Shown here: positions 9,801-16,798 of the stretch, piece after piece
How positions within the stretch are numbered: the stretch's first letter is position 1
How the letters are laid out: each line of letters opens with the position of its first letter
The notes under the pieces: generated by a model
Seen by the model: the letters and a program-made list of their open reading frames with translations, nothing else
Database searches by the model: none
Told to the model about the DNA's origin: nothing
Origin: Oceanihabitans sediminis
Lineage (GTDB): Bacteria > Bacteroidota > Bacteroidia > Flavobacteriales > Flavobacteriaceae
DNA length: 64,000 nucleotides
Assembly (NCBI RefSeq): GCF_003337215.1
Contig: NZ_QPIG01000002.1
Span: 248,001-312,000 of the forward strand
Reading direction: 5' to 3'
Position numbers and translations under genes: made by a program

Positions 9801-10548
9801 GGACTAAATATTCGGCTTGATTAATTTCTAAAGTTTGAGCTCCAATATCTTTATTACTATCCTTGACTGCTTTTACCACTTGGTTTAAACCAATATTGTA
9901 TTGACGCATCAATTCGGGGTTCACATCAATTTGATATTCCTGGACGTAACCACCAATAGACGCTACTTCAGAAACACCACTTGCAGATGACAAGGCATAT
10001 TTCACATAGTAATCTTGAATGCTTCGCAGTTCGTGTAGATCCCAACCACCAGTTACATTTCCATTTTCGTCACGACCTTCTAAGGTGTACCAATAGATTT
10101 GCCCTAAACCGGTTGCATCTGGACCTAATGTTGGCATAACACCGTCTGGCAGCAATCCGCTAGGTAGGGAATTCAGTTTTTCTAAAATCCGACTACGACT
10201 CCAATAGAATTCTACATCCTCTTCAAAAATAATATAGATGCTAGAAAACCCAAACATAGACGAGCTACGAATGGTTTTTACCCCTGGAATTCCAAGCAAG
10301 GTTGTAGTTAAAGGATAGGTAATTTGGTCCTCAATATCTTGAGGTGAAATGCCATCCCATTTGGTGAATACAATTTGTTGGTTTTCACCAATATCCGGAA
10401 TAGCATCTACGGCTACAGGATTGCTTGGTAAAAATCCAGTATCCCAATTAGAAGGTGCGTTTACTGTTCCCCAACCTATAAAAAGGACAAGTAATAATAC
10501 GGCTACGAGTTTATTCTCTATTAGAAATTTAATGCTTTTATTCAGCAT
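6808..10548 (-). CDS. cusA: CusA-type heavy-metal RND efflux pump (Cu/Ag)
   Basis: 1246 residues, longer than E. coli CusA (about 1047). Twelve or more membrane helices and two large periplasmic loops in the HME-RND arrangement. The fourth transmembrane segment reads GIAIAIGTMVDVGVILSEN, which matches the CusA/SilA monovalent-metal signature and not the CzcA DFGxxxDG signature seen in the second pump of this window. The extra length comes from a hydrophobic insertion after about residue 530 (several additional transmembrane segments) and a loop around 770-830. It exports Cu(I)/Ag(I) from the periplasm or cytoplasm with CusB and CusC. It overlaps cusC by 4 bases. Confidence 0.93.
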   Translation of the reverse strand: MLNKSIKFLIENKLVAVLLLVLFIGWGTVNAPSNWDTGFLPSNPVAVDAIPDIGENQQIVFTKWDGISPQDIEDQITYPLTTTLLGIPGVKTIRSSSMFGFSSIYIIFEEDVEFYWSRSRILEKLNSLPSGLLPDGVMPTLGPDATGLGQIYWYTLEGRDENGNVTGGWDLHELRSIQDYYVKYALSSASGVSEVASIGGYVQEYQIDVNPELMRQYNIGLNQVVKAVKDSNKDIGAQTLEINQAEYLVRGLGYVKSVSDIENAVVTSEDYKSIRIKDIAKVALGPEARRGILDKEGAEVVGGVVVARYGANPMEVINNVKEKISELSTGLPSKVLADGRTSQLTVVPFYDRSELIQETLGTLNEALTLEILITILVIIIMVFNLRASILISGLLPVAVLMVFIAMKLFNVDANIVALSGIAIAIGTMVDVGVILSENIIRHLDDDDGKESINTVVYNATAEVSGAIVTAVMTTIISFIPVFTMIGAEGKLFRPLAFTKTFALTASILVALFLIPPFAAFLFRRKSIKKSFSYILNTALILAGIAGLFYGYWLGIVLIAFGVTGILKLQDIVDAKRANLINIVISASAIVFLLAEYWRPLGVDKSIFWNLIFVGVICFGLLGAFSLFIKFYTRILRWCLDNKVLFLSVPTAIIVAGFFIMKNTGKEFMPSLNEGSFLLMPTSMPHSGVEENKRVLQQLDMAVASIPEIETVVGKAGRTESALDPAPLSMYENIIQYKPEYMLNEDNERQRYKVNDDGLFELKDGRLVYNENLVESSNENINKSVINSTSTKITNAQLIPDKDGEFFRNWRPEIKSPDDIWDEIVRVTKLPGVTSAPRLQPIETRLVMLQTGMRAPMGIKVKGQDLKQIEAFGVQLEDILKHAEGVKQEAVFADRIVGKPYLLIDIDREKIARYGISIADVQEVLKVAVGGMSLTQTVEGRERYGVRVRYPRELRGNPSDLEQIYIPVEKGNPVPLSELASIRYEQGPQVIKSEDTFLVGYVLFDKLEGFAEVNVVESAQALIQEHIKSGKLIVPKGISYEFTGTYENQLRAEKTLSVVVPLALAIIFLILYFQFRSVTTSLMVFTGIAVAFGGGFIMIWLYGQDWFLNFNFFGENLRDLFQMHAINLSVAVWVGFIALFGIATDDGVVMATYLTQTFDRNSPDTKKEIRASIVEAGEKRIRPCLMTTATTILALLPVLTSTGRGSDIMIPMAIPSFGGMLIALITLFVVPVLYSWRAEAKLKRISK

Positions 10549-10655
10549 GAGTTTTGATTATTAAACAGTTAGACATTGGCGTATAGAAAACACCGAATAC
10601 AAGAAATCATCCTAATGAATTGAATCACTGGATAACACAGTCTATTGTTTAAAAA

Positions 10656-11069
10656 TCAAATTAAGTAAGTCTCGTCAAGTTTGAAGATCTCTTTGGCGAC
10701 GAGGGGTGGTTTATAGGCCTCGAAAGACGTTTTCTTTTTATCAACACTTTCAAAAAGGTTGATATAGCTGTATACAAATGAAGCTATAAAAACTTGTTGC
10801 TCAAGCGTGATTTGCTCCGCATGAAGTTGTAATTCATCTTGACCGTCTACAACAACCTGCTCATCACTACAACAGTTCTTTTTAGTAACAGAACAACCTT
10901 CCGTTAACGGGTTCTCCATGTCCATACCACAAGTTTTAACTTGTTGGAAAATAGCTGTATCCATTAATGTGTCTCCACAAAAATGCATATCAATAGTAAA
11001 TGACATTGTAGAGAATAACACTACAATCGCCATGGACAAAGACACTATTTTATGGATTAGTTGTTTCAT
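10656..11069 (-). CDS. HYC_CC_PP-type small exported protein
   Basis: 137 residues. An N-terminal signal peptide or anchor (about 8-27) is followed by HFCGD, a Cys pair (KKNCCSDEQ) and a late PP motif (YKPPLV). These three landmarks define a small family recurrently found at the head of metal-efflux operons in Bacteroidota. Several Cys, His and Met residues suggest soft-metal binding in the periplasm, but no biochemical function is known to me. It is the first gene of the copper operon, 107 bases before cusA, with a good -7 box just upstream. A diverged relative (22,558-22,953) heads the czc operon in the island. Confidence 0.75.
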   Translation of the reverse strand: MKQLIHKIVSLSMAIVVLFSTMSFTIDMHFCGDTLMDTAIFQQVKTCGMDMENPLTEGCSVTKKNCCSDEQVVVDGQDELQLHAEQITLEQQVFIASFVYSYINLFESVDKKKTSFEAYKPPLVAKEIFKLDETYLI

Positions 11070-11077
11070 ATAAGTAA

Positions 11078-11085
11078 CAAAGATA
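11078..11085 (-). promoter_or_regulatory. -7 box of the copper operon
   Basis: On the minus strand this reads TATCTTTG, a perfect match to the Bacteroidota TAnnTTTG -7 element, only 8 bases before the start codon at 11,069. I see no clear TTG -33 element at the expected distance. It lies outside the island, so the insertion did not separate the operon from it. Confidence 0.6.
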
Positions 11086-11137
11086 GGGAATTTTAATATT
11101 ACTTGATTTTGTTTAACAGTAATTTAGATAATATAGG

Positions 11138-11152
11138 TTATTTCCCGATACA
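11138..11152. repeat. attL: left 15-bp direct repeat of the island
   Basis: TTATTTCCCGATACA, identical to 31,562-31,576, where it is the last five codons (Cys-Ile-Gly-Lys-stop, read on the minus strand) of mnmE. Flanking bases diverge at once on the right and after one mismatch on the left. It is in non-coding DNA between the copper operon promoter and the first island gene. Confidence 0.9.
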
Positions 11153-11188
11153 ATATGTAATTTACCTTATATTTATTGGGGTTAGAGC

Positions 11189-11203
11189 ATTTGGGCAACA
11201 AAT
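11189..11203 (+). repeat. Candidate integrase arm site, left end
   Basis: ATTTGGGCAACAAAT, 36 bases inside attL. The same core (TTTGGGCAACAAA) recurs at the right end (31,431-31,447), with two looser copies beside it. Flanks ATTTG/CAAAT are complementary around GGCAA. Repeats near both att cores are typical of tyrosine-integrase arm-type sites. Confidence 0.55.
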
Positions 11204-11273
11204 AGGATACAAAAAACACCTAAAAAGGATAAATTAAAGACAATTATTAATAAATTCAATTACGAATATAGCA

Positions 11274-11302
11274 TAAAAAAACCACTCATAAAGAGTGGTT
11301 TC
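11274..11302 (-). terminator. Terminator after the DUF6266 gene
   Basis: Stem AACCACTC/GAGTGGTT with a short loop; on the minus strand a T-run follows. It lies 21 bases past the stop at 11,323. Confidence 0.85.
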
Positions 11303-11322
11303 ATACATAAAAACATCAACCG

Positions 11323-11964
11323 TTAATTAGCTGTTCCAGAGCCTAAATAAACGCTGTTTGACACTGTATTACCTTCAGCAGTAATAAATGCCATAAAAAG
11401 CTCGACTGTATCACCTGCATAGGTACTTGGAATTGTAATGATTTGAGATCCTACAGTTCTATCAGCACCATCAAGAATATACATTGATTCCTTTTTACTT
11501 GGATTGTAAACTAAAATCATTGCTTTATCAGTTGCATTTGCATTACCTTCAGCAGAGTTATCATCCCAAGTAAATTCTACTTGTCCCGCAGTTGCTAAAT
11601 CTGTTGCAGGGTTCAATGCTCCAGATAGATTACCTCTACTTAATAAAGCTAAAGAATAATCTACAGTAAAGTTTGGTGCAGCTCCTGTAATCGCATTATT
11701 CAATACATAAGACATTGCTGCATTAAACTCTGTTTTTTGCACCGCATAAGATTTATACCCTTTCTTGATAAAACCTAAATTCGGTTGAAGATACTCCAAA
11801 GTAACAGTAAACTTGTTTCTTTGGTTAACTTGTCCTTCTGTTCGTGGATTTGCCACACTTGAAGGTTTAATTCTCAAATAGTCAATACCTTTCCAAGAAG
11901 CACCAACTACGTTTCCTACTTTACCCGATACACCGCCCAGGATTCCTTGTGAAATAACACCCAT
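11323..11964 (-). CDS. DUF6266 family protein
   Basis: 213 residues. The N-terminus (MGVISQGILGGVSGKVGNVV, then WKG and the RxxP region, then NPRTEGQ...QRNKF) is the recognisable start of DUF6266, a family of unknown function common in Bacteroidota and often carried on mobile elements. No signal peptide, membrane segment or catalytic motif is visible; the remainder is rich in beta-type, Thr/Ser/Asn-containing sequence. It is the gene nearest the left end of the island, with its own terminator. I cannot say what it does. Confidence 0.7.
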   Translation of the reverse strand: MGVISQGILGGVSGKVGNVVGASWKGIDYLRIKPSSVANPRTEGQVNQRNKFTVTLEYLQPNLGFIKKGYKSYAVQKTEFNAAMSYVLNNAITGAAPNFTVDYSLALLSRGNLSGALNPATDLATAGQVEFTWDDNSAEGNANATDKAMILVYNPSKKESMYILDGADRTVGSQIITIPSTYAGDTVELFMAFITAEGNTVSNSVYLGSGTAN

Positions 11965-12052
11965 TGTATATAAAATTTAAAATTAATACTTGTTCGAAGT
12001 TGGTTCGGACTTGGTACGGTCTTTAACCAACACAAGTAATATATGGCAAATA

Positions 12053-12526
12053 CTATGCTAATAGATTGATTTGGTTTTTGTTGCCCTTTGTTGCCCGATT
12101 TTGCTTTTTAGAAAATAGATTTTGTATGTATGACACCTTTAAATCTGCCATTTTTGAAATTACTTTTTGAAGTTGAGCTTCTTTTTTACAAATTGCTGAC
12201 ACTATATTAATATGCTTTTGTAACTCAAATTCATCATTTAACAACGAGGTGTAACTGTTTTTTAAGGTGTTTCGGCAATCATCTATTGAGATAAACGGAA
12301 TAACACTCCCTTTTAAATAATAAGCATAAAAACCGCCTATTTGCAACATCATTGATAAATGGTAAAGGGTTTGTTTTTCTTCTTCGGTTGATGTAGATAC
12401 CACAAAACAATTAGGACAAGGATTTATTAAAGGCTTTCCGCTGTTTTGCCCTTTGTTTAGGATAAAAAAATGAGGGTTTGAGTAAGTTCTTCCGATTTGG
12501 TGTGTTTTTAGTTCAAAAGTTGACAT
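12053..12526 (-). CDS. Hypothetical protein with CPNC motif
   Basis: 157 residues, not recognised. It has a CxxC (NPCPNCF) near residue 38, possibly a zinc knuckle with later Cys residues, a central hydrophobic stretch (LSMMLQIGGFYAYYL, too short and polar for a sure membrane helix) and a basic C-terminal tail (KKQNRATKGNKNQ). The basic tail may suggest nucleic-acid contact. It lies between the DUF6266 gene and the gene-free kilobase. The DNA coding the tail contains two GGCAACAAA copies that resemble the candidate integrase arm sites in the opposite orientation. Composition is as AT-rich as the rest of the element's backbone. Confidence 0.55.
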   Translation of the reverse strand: MSTFELKTHQIGRTYSNPHFFILNKGQNSGKPLINPCPNCFVVSTSTEEEKQTLYHLSMMLQIGGFYAYYLKGSVIPFISIDDCRNTLKNSYTSLLNDEFELQKHINIVSAICKKEAQLQKVISKMADLKVSYIQNLFSKKQNRATKGNKNQINLLA

Positions 12527-13261
12527 AGCTATCCAATTTAAAATTGCTTCGCTACGCTTCGCACCATTAATTTTTTAAAAGAAAAACAATAAAAAAAGAA
12601 AGCCTAATGCTCTTGTGGCGTGGATAAGGCTGTCAAGGTTTTTGGATAAAAGTTTTTTGAGATTAATTGTTTAATGATTGTGAAAAATGCTTTTGAAAAA
12701 AGTTTTATTCAAAACCCGTAGGGCTTGACCTTTATAGCCTTGCGCGTTGGCAGAAGGAAGCCACATATATTTGCTACCTTTTTTTATTATTTTTTTTGTT
12801 CAACTTAATTCACTTTTTGGGGCATAAACTCTTAAAAAAATAGGTTGTTTTCAATTTGAGCGTGGGATGAAGCGTTTGTATGGGTAGCGTTTTAAATAGT
12901 TGTTTGATAAAACAGCATTTAAACAAGCTACTTATACAGGACTTTTAGGCAATAGCTTTTTGTTTTTTTGAGGTACGATAAAAAGCAATATGCTATGTCG
13001 TATTACTGCATTTTCTTAACCTATTTTTTTATAACCGCTGACTTGGGTGGTGGGGAAAAGTGGACTTTTATATTTGTTAACGAAATGAAACAAACAAAGA
13101 CTTGAGGTAAGGAATACTTGGACTTAACGATGGTTTTGTGCAGTTTGAATGAGATAACCAATATAATACTAAACTTAATCAATCTTTTAAATTTGCTATT
13201 GTTTAATGCTTGTTCAAAATATGGTTATATGTTCGGATGTGAGCGTTGGAATAGCGGATAT

Positions 13262-13355
13262 TTTACATAATACCAGTTATAGCGACAAAAATATAATAAA
13301 ACGCCGTAGGCTACCTTTGAAAGGATTTTTGCTCCTATAACTTGTATTATGTAAA
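13262..13355. repeat. 21-bp inverted repeat, one mismatch
   Basis: Left arm TTTACATAATACCAGTTATAG (13,262-13,282), right arm its reverse complement at 13,335-13,355 with one mismatch, 52-base loop. The loop contains a further short dyad around CGTAGGCTACC. It would fold as a strong hairpin in single strand. Not a terminator: no T-tract follows on either side. Confidence 0.8.
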
Positions 13356-13366
13356 CATAGCTTGGG

Positions 13367-13484
13367 GTAGTTTTTGGTGTGAGGGATGGCAACAGCTCTT
13401 TGCTTTTTTATTGTACTACTTTTAAAATATAATAGCAAATAAAATAAGCAATGTGCTGTGTGAGGGTTGGCAACCAAAAACTAC
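13367..13484. repeat. 118-bp imperfect palindrome with an inward direct repeat
   Basis: All arms share one centre (13,425.5). The outer arms GTAGTTTTTGGT/ACCAAAAACTAC are perfect over 12 bp; the inner arms ACAGCTCTTTGCTTTTTT (13,392-13,409) and 13,442-13,459 pair with three mismatches. Between them the two sides are not complementary; they are direct copies of TGTGAGGG(A/T)TGGCAAC (13,378-13,393 and 13,459-13,474). A folded strand would show the same sequence twice in an internal loop. Confidence 0.8.
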
Positions 13485-13565
13485 AAGTGCGGTGGATAGC
13501 GGAACAAAACAAAAGACAGAGGATTTTGAGGTACGAAAAAACTGGGTTTTGGGTTGTGGGGACAA

Positions 13566-15512
13566 TTACCAACTCATTCGTTGTAATCTAACTGCATTTA
13601 AAATTGCTAATAATGCTACGCCTACATCTGCAAAAACTGCTTCCCACATTGTGGCTAAACCACCTGCTCCTAATATCAAGACAATAACTTTAACTCCAAA
13701 CGCTAAAATGATATTTTGCCAAACAATTTTTCTTGTAGAACGACTTATTTTAATGGCTCTAACTACTTTTGAAGGCTGGTCGGTTTGAATGATAACGTCT
13801 GCTGTTTCAATAGCTACATCACTACCTAAACCACCCATTGCAATACCAACGTTACTTGCTGCTAAAACAGGTGCATCGTTAATACCATCACCTATAAAGG
13901 CTATTTTGTTTTCAGGATTTTTCTTTAAAATTTCAACTTCGTTTAATTTATCTTCTGGAAGTAAACCACCTTTAGCATTTTCGATATTCAACTCTTTAGC
14001 GACTTGTTGCGTGATGGAATCTTTATCACCGGAAAGCATCATAATATTTTTAATGCCTACTTTGTGTAATGCTGTAATAGTTTCTTTTGCATCTTCCTTT
14101 AATTCATCTGCTATGACTACATAACCTGCAAATTGATTATCGATTGCAACTAATACTATCGATTCTACAATAGATTCCGTTTCAGATGGAACATTTATAT
14201 TATTCGCAGTCATTAAGGCTTTATTTCCTACTAAAACTGTTTTACCATTAACAACGCCTTTTAAACCTTTACCTGCAATTTCAGAAACGTCTTGTGCTTT
14301 AAAATCTTCTCCTTCAGCTTTGTACTCTAAAATGGCTTTAGCAATTGGATGCGTGGATTGTTCTTCCAACGCCATTAAGTATTGCATAAATTCGGTTTCA
14401 TTCCAACCAATTGCTTTTACTTCTTTGATTTTAAAAACACCTTTGGTAACGGTTCCTGTTTTGTCCATTACCAAAGTATTTATTTTGGTCATAGCATCTA
14501 AAAATGAAGCACCTTTAAATAATATTCCATTTTTTGAAGCTGCTCCCAATCCACCGAAATATCCTAATGGAATTGAAATCACTAACGCACAAGGACAAGA
14601 TATTACCAAGAAAATTAATGCTCTGTATAACCAATCTCTAAACACATAATCATCTACAAAAAAGTAAGGTATAAAAGTAACACCAATAGCTAAAAACACT
14701 ACAATTGGTGTGTAGATACGAGCAAACTGTCTGATGAATAATTCTGTTTTAGATTTACGTGCTGTTGCATTTTGAACCAAGTCTAATATTCTCGCAATAG
14801 AACTGTCTTCAAACTTATTGGTTACCTCAACTTCAATAACGCTTTCCAAATTAATACTACCCGCGTAAACCTTTGCTTCTTTTTGAATGGAATCTGGTTT
14901 GCTTTCTCCTGTTAACGCAGCTGTATTTAAAGATGCTTTTTCGGATAATAAAATGCCATCCAATGGAATTTTTTCACCTACACGAATTTGAATTTTCTCT
15001 CCAATATTGACAACTTCAGGCGAAACACTTTTATAATCTCCCTCACGAAATACATTGGCTTCTTTAGGTCTAACATCTAATAATGCTTTTATATTTCCTT
15101 TTGCACGATTTACAGCAGCACTTTGAAATAATTCGCCTACTGCATAAAATAGCATTACTGCAACACCTTCGGGATATTCACCAATAACAAATGCACCAAT
15201 GGTTGCTATAGACATTAAAAAGAACTCTGTAAAAACATCACCTTTTTTAATACTAATCCAACCCTCTTTTACAACAGGAAACCCTACAGGAAGATATGCA
15301 ATACCATACCAAGCAATACGAATCCAATCCTTAAAGAATGAAACATCAAAATAATCTAAACCTATACCAATGATAAGCATTGTAAAACTTATTATTGCAG
15401 GCACGTAGGTTTTGAATGCACTTCCATTACCGTGATTATGACCATCATTATGCGTGTGTTGCACTTCTGAATTTGGTTTTAAATCTCTTAAATTGACTTT
15501 CTTTTTTTTCAT
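13566..15512 (-). CDS. zntA: Zn/Cd/Co P1B-type ATPase (ZntA/CadA-like)
   Basis: 648 residues. There is no HMA domain; instead a short His-rich N-terminus (HTHNDGHNHGNG, about 19-30) is a likely metal-sensing tail. Core motifs: TGES, SCPCALVISIP in the ion-binding helix, DKTGTVTKG, THP, GDGINDAPVL. The last membrane helices carry the Lys...Asp pattern of zinc-class pumps (GVKVIVLIL ... ADVGVALLAILNAVRL). It should export Zn(II)/Cd(II)/Co(II) from the cytoplasm and complement the CzcCBA system upstream. Its start overlaps the end of the DUF3703 gene (ATGA). It is the last gene of the czc operon and is followed by the gene-free kilobase. Confidence 0.92.
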   Translation of the reverse strand: MKKKKVNLRDLKPNSEVQHTHNDGHNHGNGSAFKTYVPAIISFTMLIIGIGLDYFDVSFFKDWIRIAWYGIAYLPVGFPVVKEGWISIKKGDVFTEFFLMSIATIGAFVIGEYPEGVAVMLFYAVGELFQSAAVNRAKGNIKALLDVRPKEANVFREGDYKSVSPEVVNIGEKIQIRVGEKIPLDGILLSEKASLNTAALTGESKPDSIQKEAKVYAGSINLESVIEVEVTNKFEDSSIARILDLVQNATARKSKTELFIRQFARIYTPIVVFLAIGVTFIPYFFVDDYVFRDWLYRALIFLVISCPCALVISIPLGYFGGLGAASKNGILFKGASFLDAMTKINTLVMDKTGTVTKGVFKIKEVKAIGWNETEFMQYLMALEEQSTHPIAKAILEYKAEGEDFKAQDVSEIAGKGLKGVVNGKTVLVGNKALMTANNINVPSETESIVESIVLVAIDNQFAGYVVIADELKEDAKETITALHKVGIKNIMMLSGDKDSITQQVAKELNIENAKGGLLPEDKLNEVEILKKNPENKIAFIGDGINDAPVLAASNVGIAMGGLGSDVAIETADVIIQTDQPSKVVRAIKISRSTRKIVWQNIILAFGVKVIVLILGAGGLATMWEAVFADVGVALLAILNAVRLQRMSW

Positions 15513-15871
15513 TTAATATCTAATAATTTTTCAATGTCATTGGGAATAGGCATTCGTTTTAATGGTGGCACGTTTGCTCCACCAGTATTACCAAGTGGAA
15601 CGTGATTTATAAATGATTTCCAGCCACCCACAAGCAACCTAATTATTTGACCTATTACTTCTTTCGTATCTTTTTGTATAAATCCAAACTTTAGCATAAG
15701 CCAATGTGAATAGGTATGTTCTATAGGATAAGATTGTCCTATTATATGACTACGTTCTAAATGATACCAAGCATTACCAAACTGCTTATTTTCTAAACAG
15801 AAACTGTATTGTTTTAATTCTTGGTTATACGCCTGTTTTAGATGTTTAGGTATTTTAGTATTAAACTTCAT
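15509..15871 (-). CDS. DUF3703 family protein
   Basis: About 120 residues from the ATG at 15,871; the frame is open 42 bases further upstream, but this start gives the usual N-terminus MKFNTKIP. Conserved blocks are AWYHLERSHIIGQ, HxxMLKFG-like THSHWLML, GGWKSFINHVPLGNTGG and MPIP. DUF3703 proteins are found beside Zn/Cd efflux genes; their conserved His residues suggest metal contact, but the function is unknown. It is translationally coupled to the ZntA-like ATPase (4-base overlap), which argues for a joint role. No signal peptide, so probably cytoplasmic. Confidence 0.8.
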   Translation of the reverse strand: MKFNTKIPKHLKQAYNQELKQYSFCLENKQFGNAWYHLERSHIIGQSYPIEHTYSHWLMLKFGFIQKDTKEVIGQIIRLLVGGWKSFINHVPLGNTGGANVPPLKRMPIPNDIEKLLDIK

Positions 15872-15927
15872 ATCCTCTAATTTTGGATAAATGTACTTTA
15901 ATAGTAAGTGCAATGGAAGTGCAATAA

Positions 15928-16341
15928 TTAGACACTACACTTATCGCAAATACCTTTTACCACCAAATTTACATTCTCTGACACAAAACCATCTGGCACT
16001 TTTATTTGAGGTATTTTATGTTCTGTTAAGCAAATGGTTTCATTGCAATTATTACAATGAAAATGTAAATGCAAATCGTTTTTAATATCACAATTACATC
16101 CCTCTTCGCATAACGCATATTTTGTTATCCCTGTGCCATCGTCTATTTGATGGACTATTCCTTTATCTTCAAATGTTTTAATAGTTCTGTATAAGGTAGT
16201 TCTATCTGCTTTTTCAAAAGCATTTTCAATGTCACTTAATGTTACTGCTATTTCTTTTTCTGCAAGAAACTTATATATAAGCAAACGCATTGCCGTAGGG
16301 CGAACCCTTTTGTCTTCTAAAAATTTTTCTATTTCAGTCAT
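15928..16341 (-). CDS. Fur-family metal-responsive repressor
   Basis: 137 residues. The N-terminal winged helix (about 1-80; RPTAMRLLIYKFLAEKE, DRTTLYRTIKTFEDKGIV) is the Fur/Zur/PerR DNA-binding domain. The dimerisation domain has HLHFHCNNCNETICL with a CxxC and a C-terminal ICDKC, giving a structural zinc site and a His-rich regulatory site. Being within a Zn/Cd efflux operon it most likely senses zinc (Zur-like) or controls this operon. Known Zur repressors act on uptake genes, so its position in an export operon is unusual for the family. It is followed 57 bases later by the DUF3703 gene and preceded by the PII-like gene. Confidence 0.85.
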   Translation of the reverse strand: MTEIEKFLEDKRVRPTAMRLLIYKFLAEKEIAVTLSDIENAFEKADRTTLYRTIKTFEDKGIVHQIDDGTGITKYALCEEGCNCDIKNDLHLHFHCNNCNETICLTEHKIPQIKVPDGFVSENVNLVVKGICDKCSV

Positions 16342-16361
16342 TAACTTGTGATTTTAACCAT

Positions 16362-16691
16362 CTATTTCCCTATGGATTCTCCCGTTTTAATGTGAAAGGC
16401 ATCTTCTATATTTGCGATATAAATAATCCCGTCTCCTGGTTCTTCCGTTTTACCATTTCTTAGAATTGTTTCAATTGCGGCTTGGGCTTCCTCATTTTGA
16501 CAAACCAGTTCCAGCTTGACCACTGGACTATCTGTCACGTGAAAATCCAGCGACGGTCTTGCGCCTTTTGCCTTGAACGCTCCCGTGCCTTCTGCTTGTG
16601 ACAGGGTCATACTTTTAAAACCACTATCAGCAAGAGCTTCAATTACCCTTTGGATCCGGTTCGGTTTTATAAATGCTTTTATTTCCTTCAT
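16362..16691 (-). CDS. PII-like protein of the metal-efflux type
   Basis: 109 residues with the PII fold pattern: MKEIKAFIKPNRIQRVIEAL at the start, a T-loop region (GTGAFKAKGARPSLDF) and the C-terminal GDGIIYIANIEDAFHIKTGE. The T-loop lacks the uridylylated Tyr context of GlnB/GlnK (YRGAEY). PII homologues of this kind, the PII-NG group, are known to lie next to CusABC/CzcCBA-type efflux genes, exactly the setting here (107 bases after czcB, 20 bases before the fur-like gene). Probable role (inference): a small trimeric sensor tuning the pump or its regulator. Cytoplasmic. Confidence 0.82.
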   Translation of the reverse strand: MKEIKAFIKPNRIQRVIEALADSGFKSMTLSQAEGTGAFKAKGARPSLDFHVTDSPVVKLELVCQNEEAQAAIETILRNGKTEEPGDGIIYIANIEDAFHIKTGESIGK

Positions 16692-16798
16692 TTTTTTAAA
16701 TTTTTAATCGATTTTGAACCGAGCCTGTTTTTTAATTTTTAACTAACTTATTAAGACGATAAACAAACCCGGAATCAAAATCTTTGATGGTGATTGAA

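Larger units (their letters stand above)
12527..13565. other. Gene-free kilobase with large dyads
   Basis: No open frame with a plausible start and codon pattern is seen on either strand. The right third holds two large inverted repeats (13,262-13,355 and 13,367-13,484). The left part has short G+C-richer islands (for example around CCCGTAGGGC at 12,717) in AT-rich DNA. It may hold an origin of replication or transfer, or a recombination site, next to the metal cargo. This is inference from structure only. Confidence 0.6.

Noticed and set aside
12717-12790. Coding remnant of a relaxase or mobilisation gene in the gene-free kilobase
   Set aside because: Translating the visible G+C-richer patches gave no recognisable relaxase motif; I see only structural DNA.
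13453-14649. Plus-strand open frames over the ZntA-like gene
   Set aside because: They are antisense shadows of a clearly recognised P-type ATPase on the minus strand; the same holds for other antisense frames over cusA, czcA and tamB.
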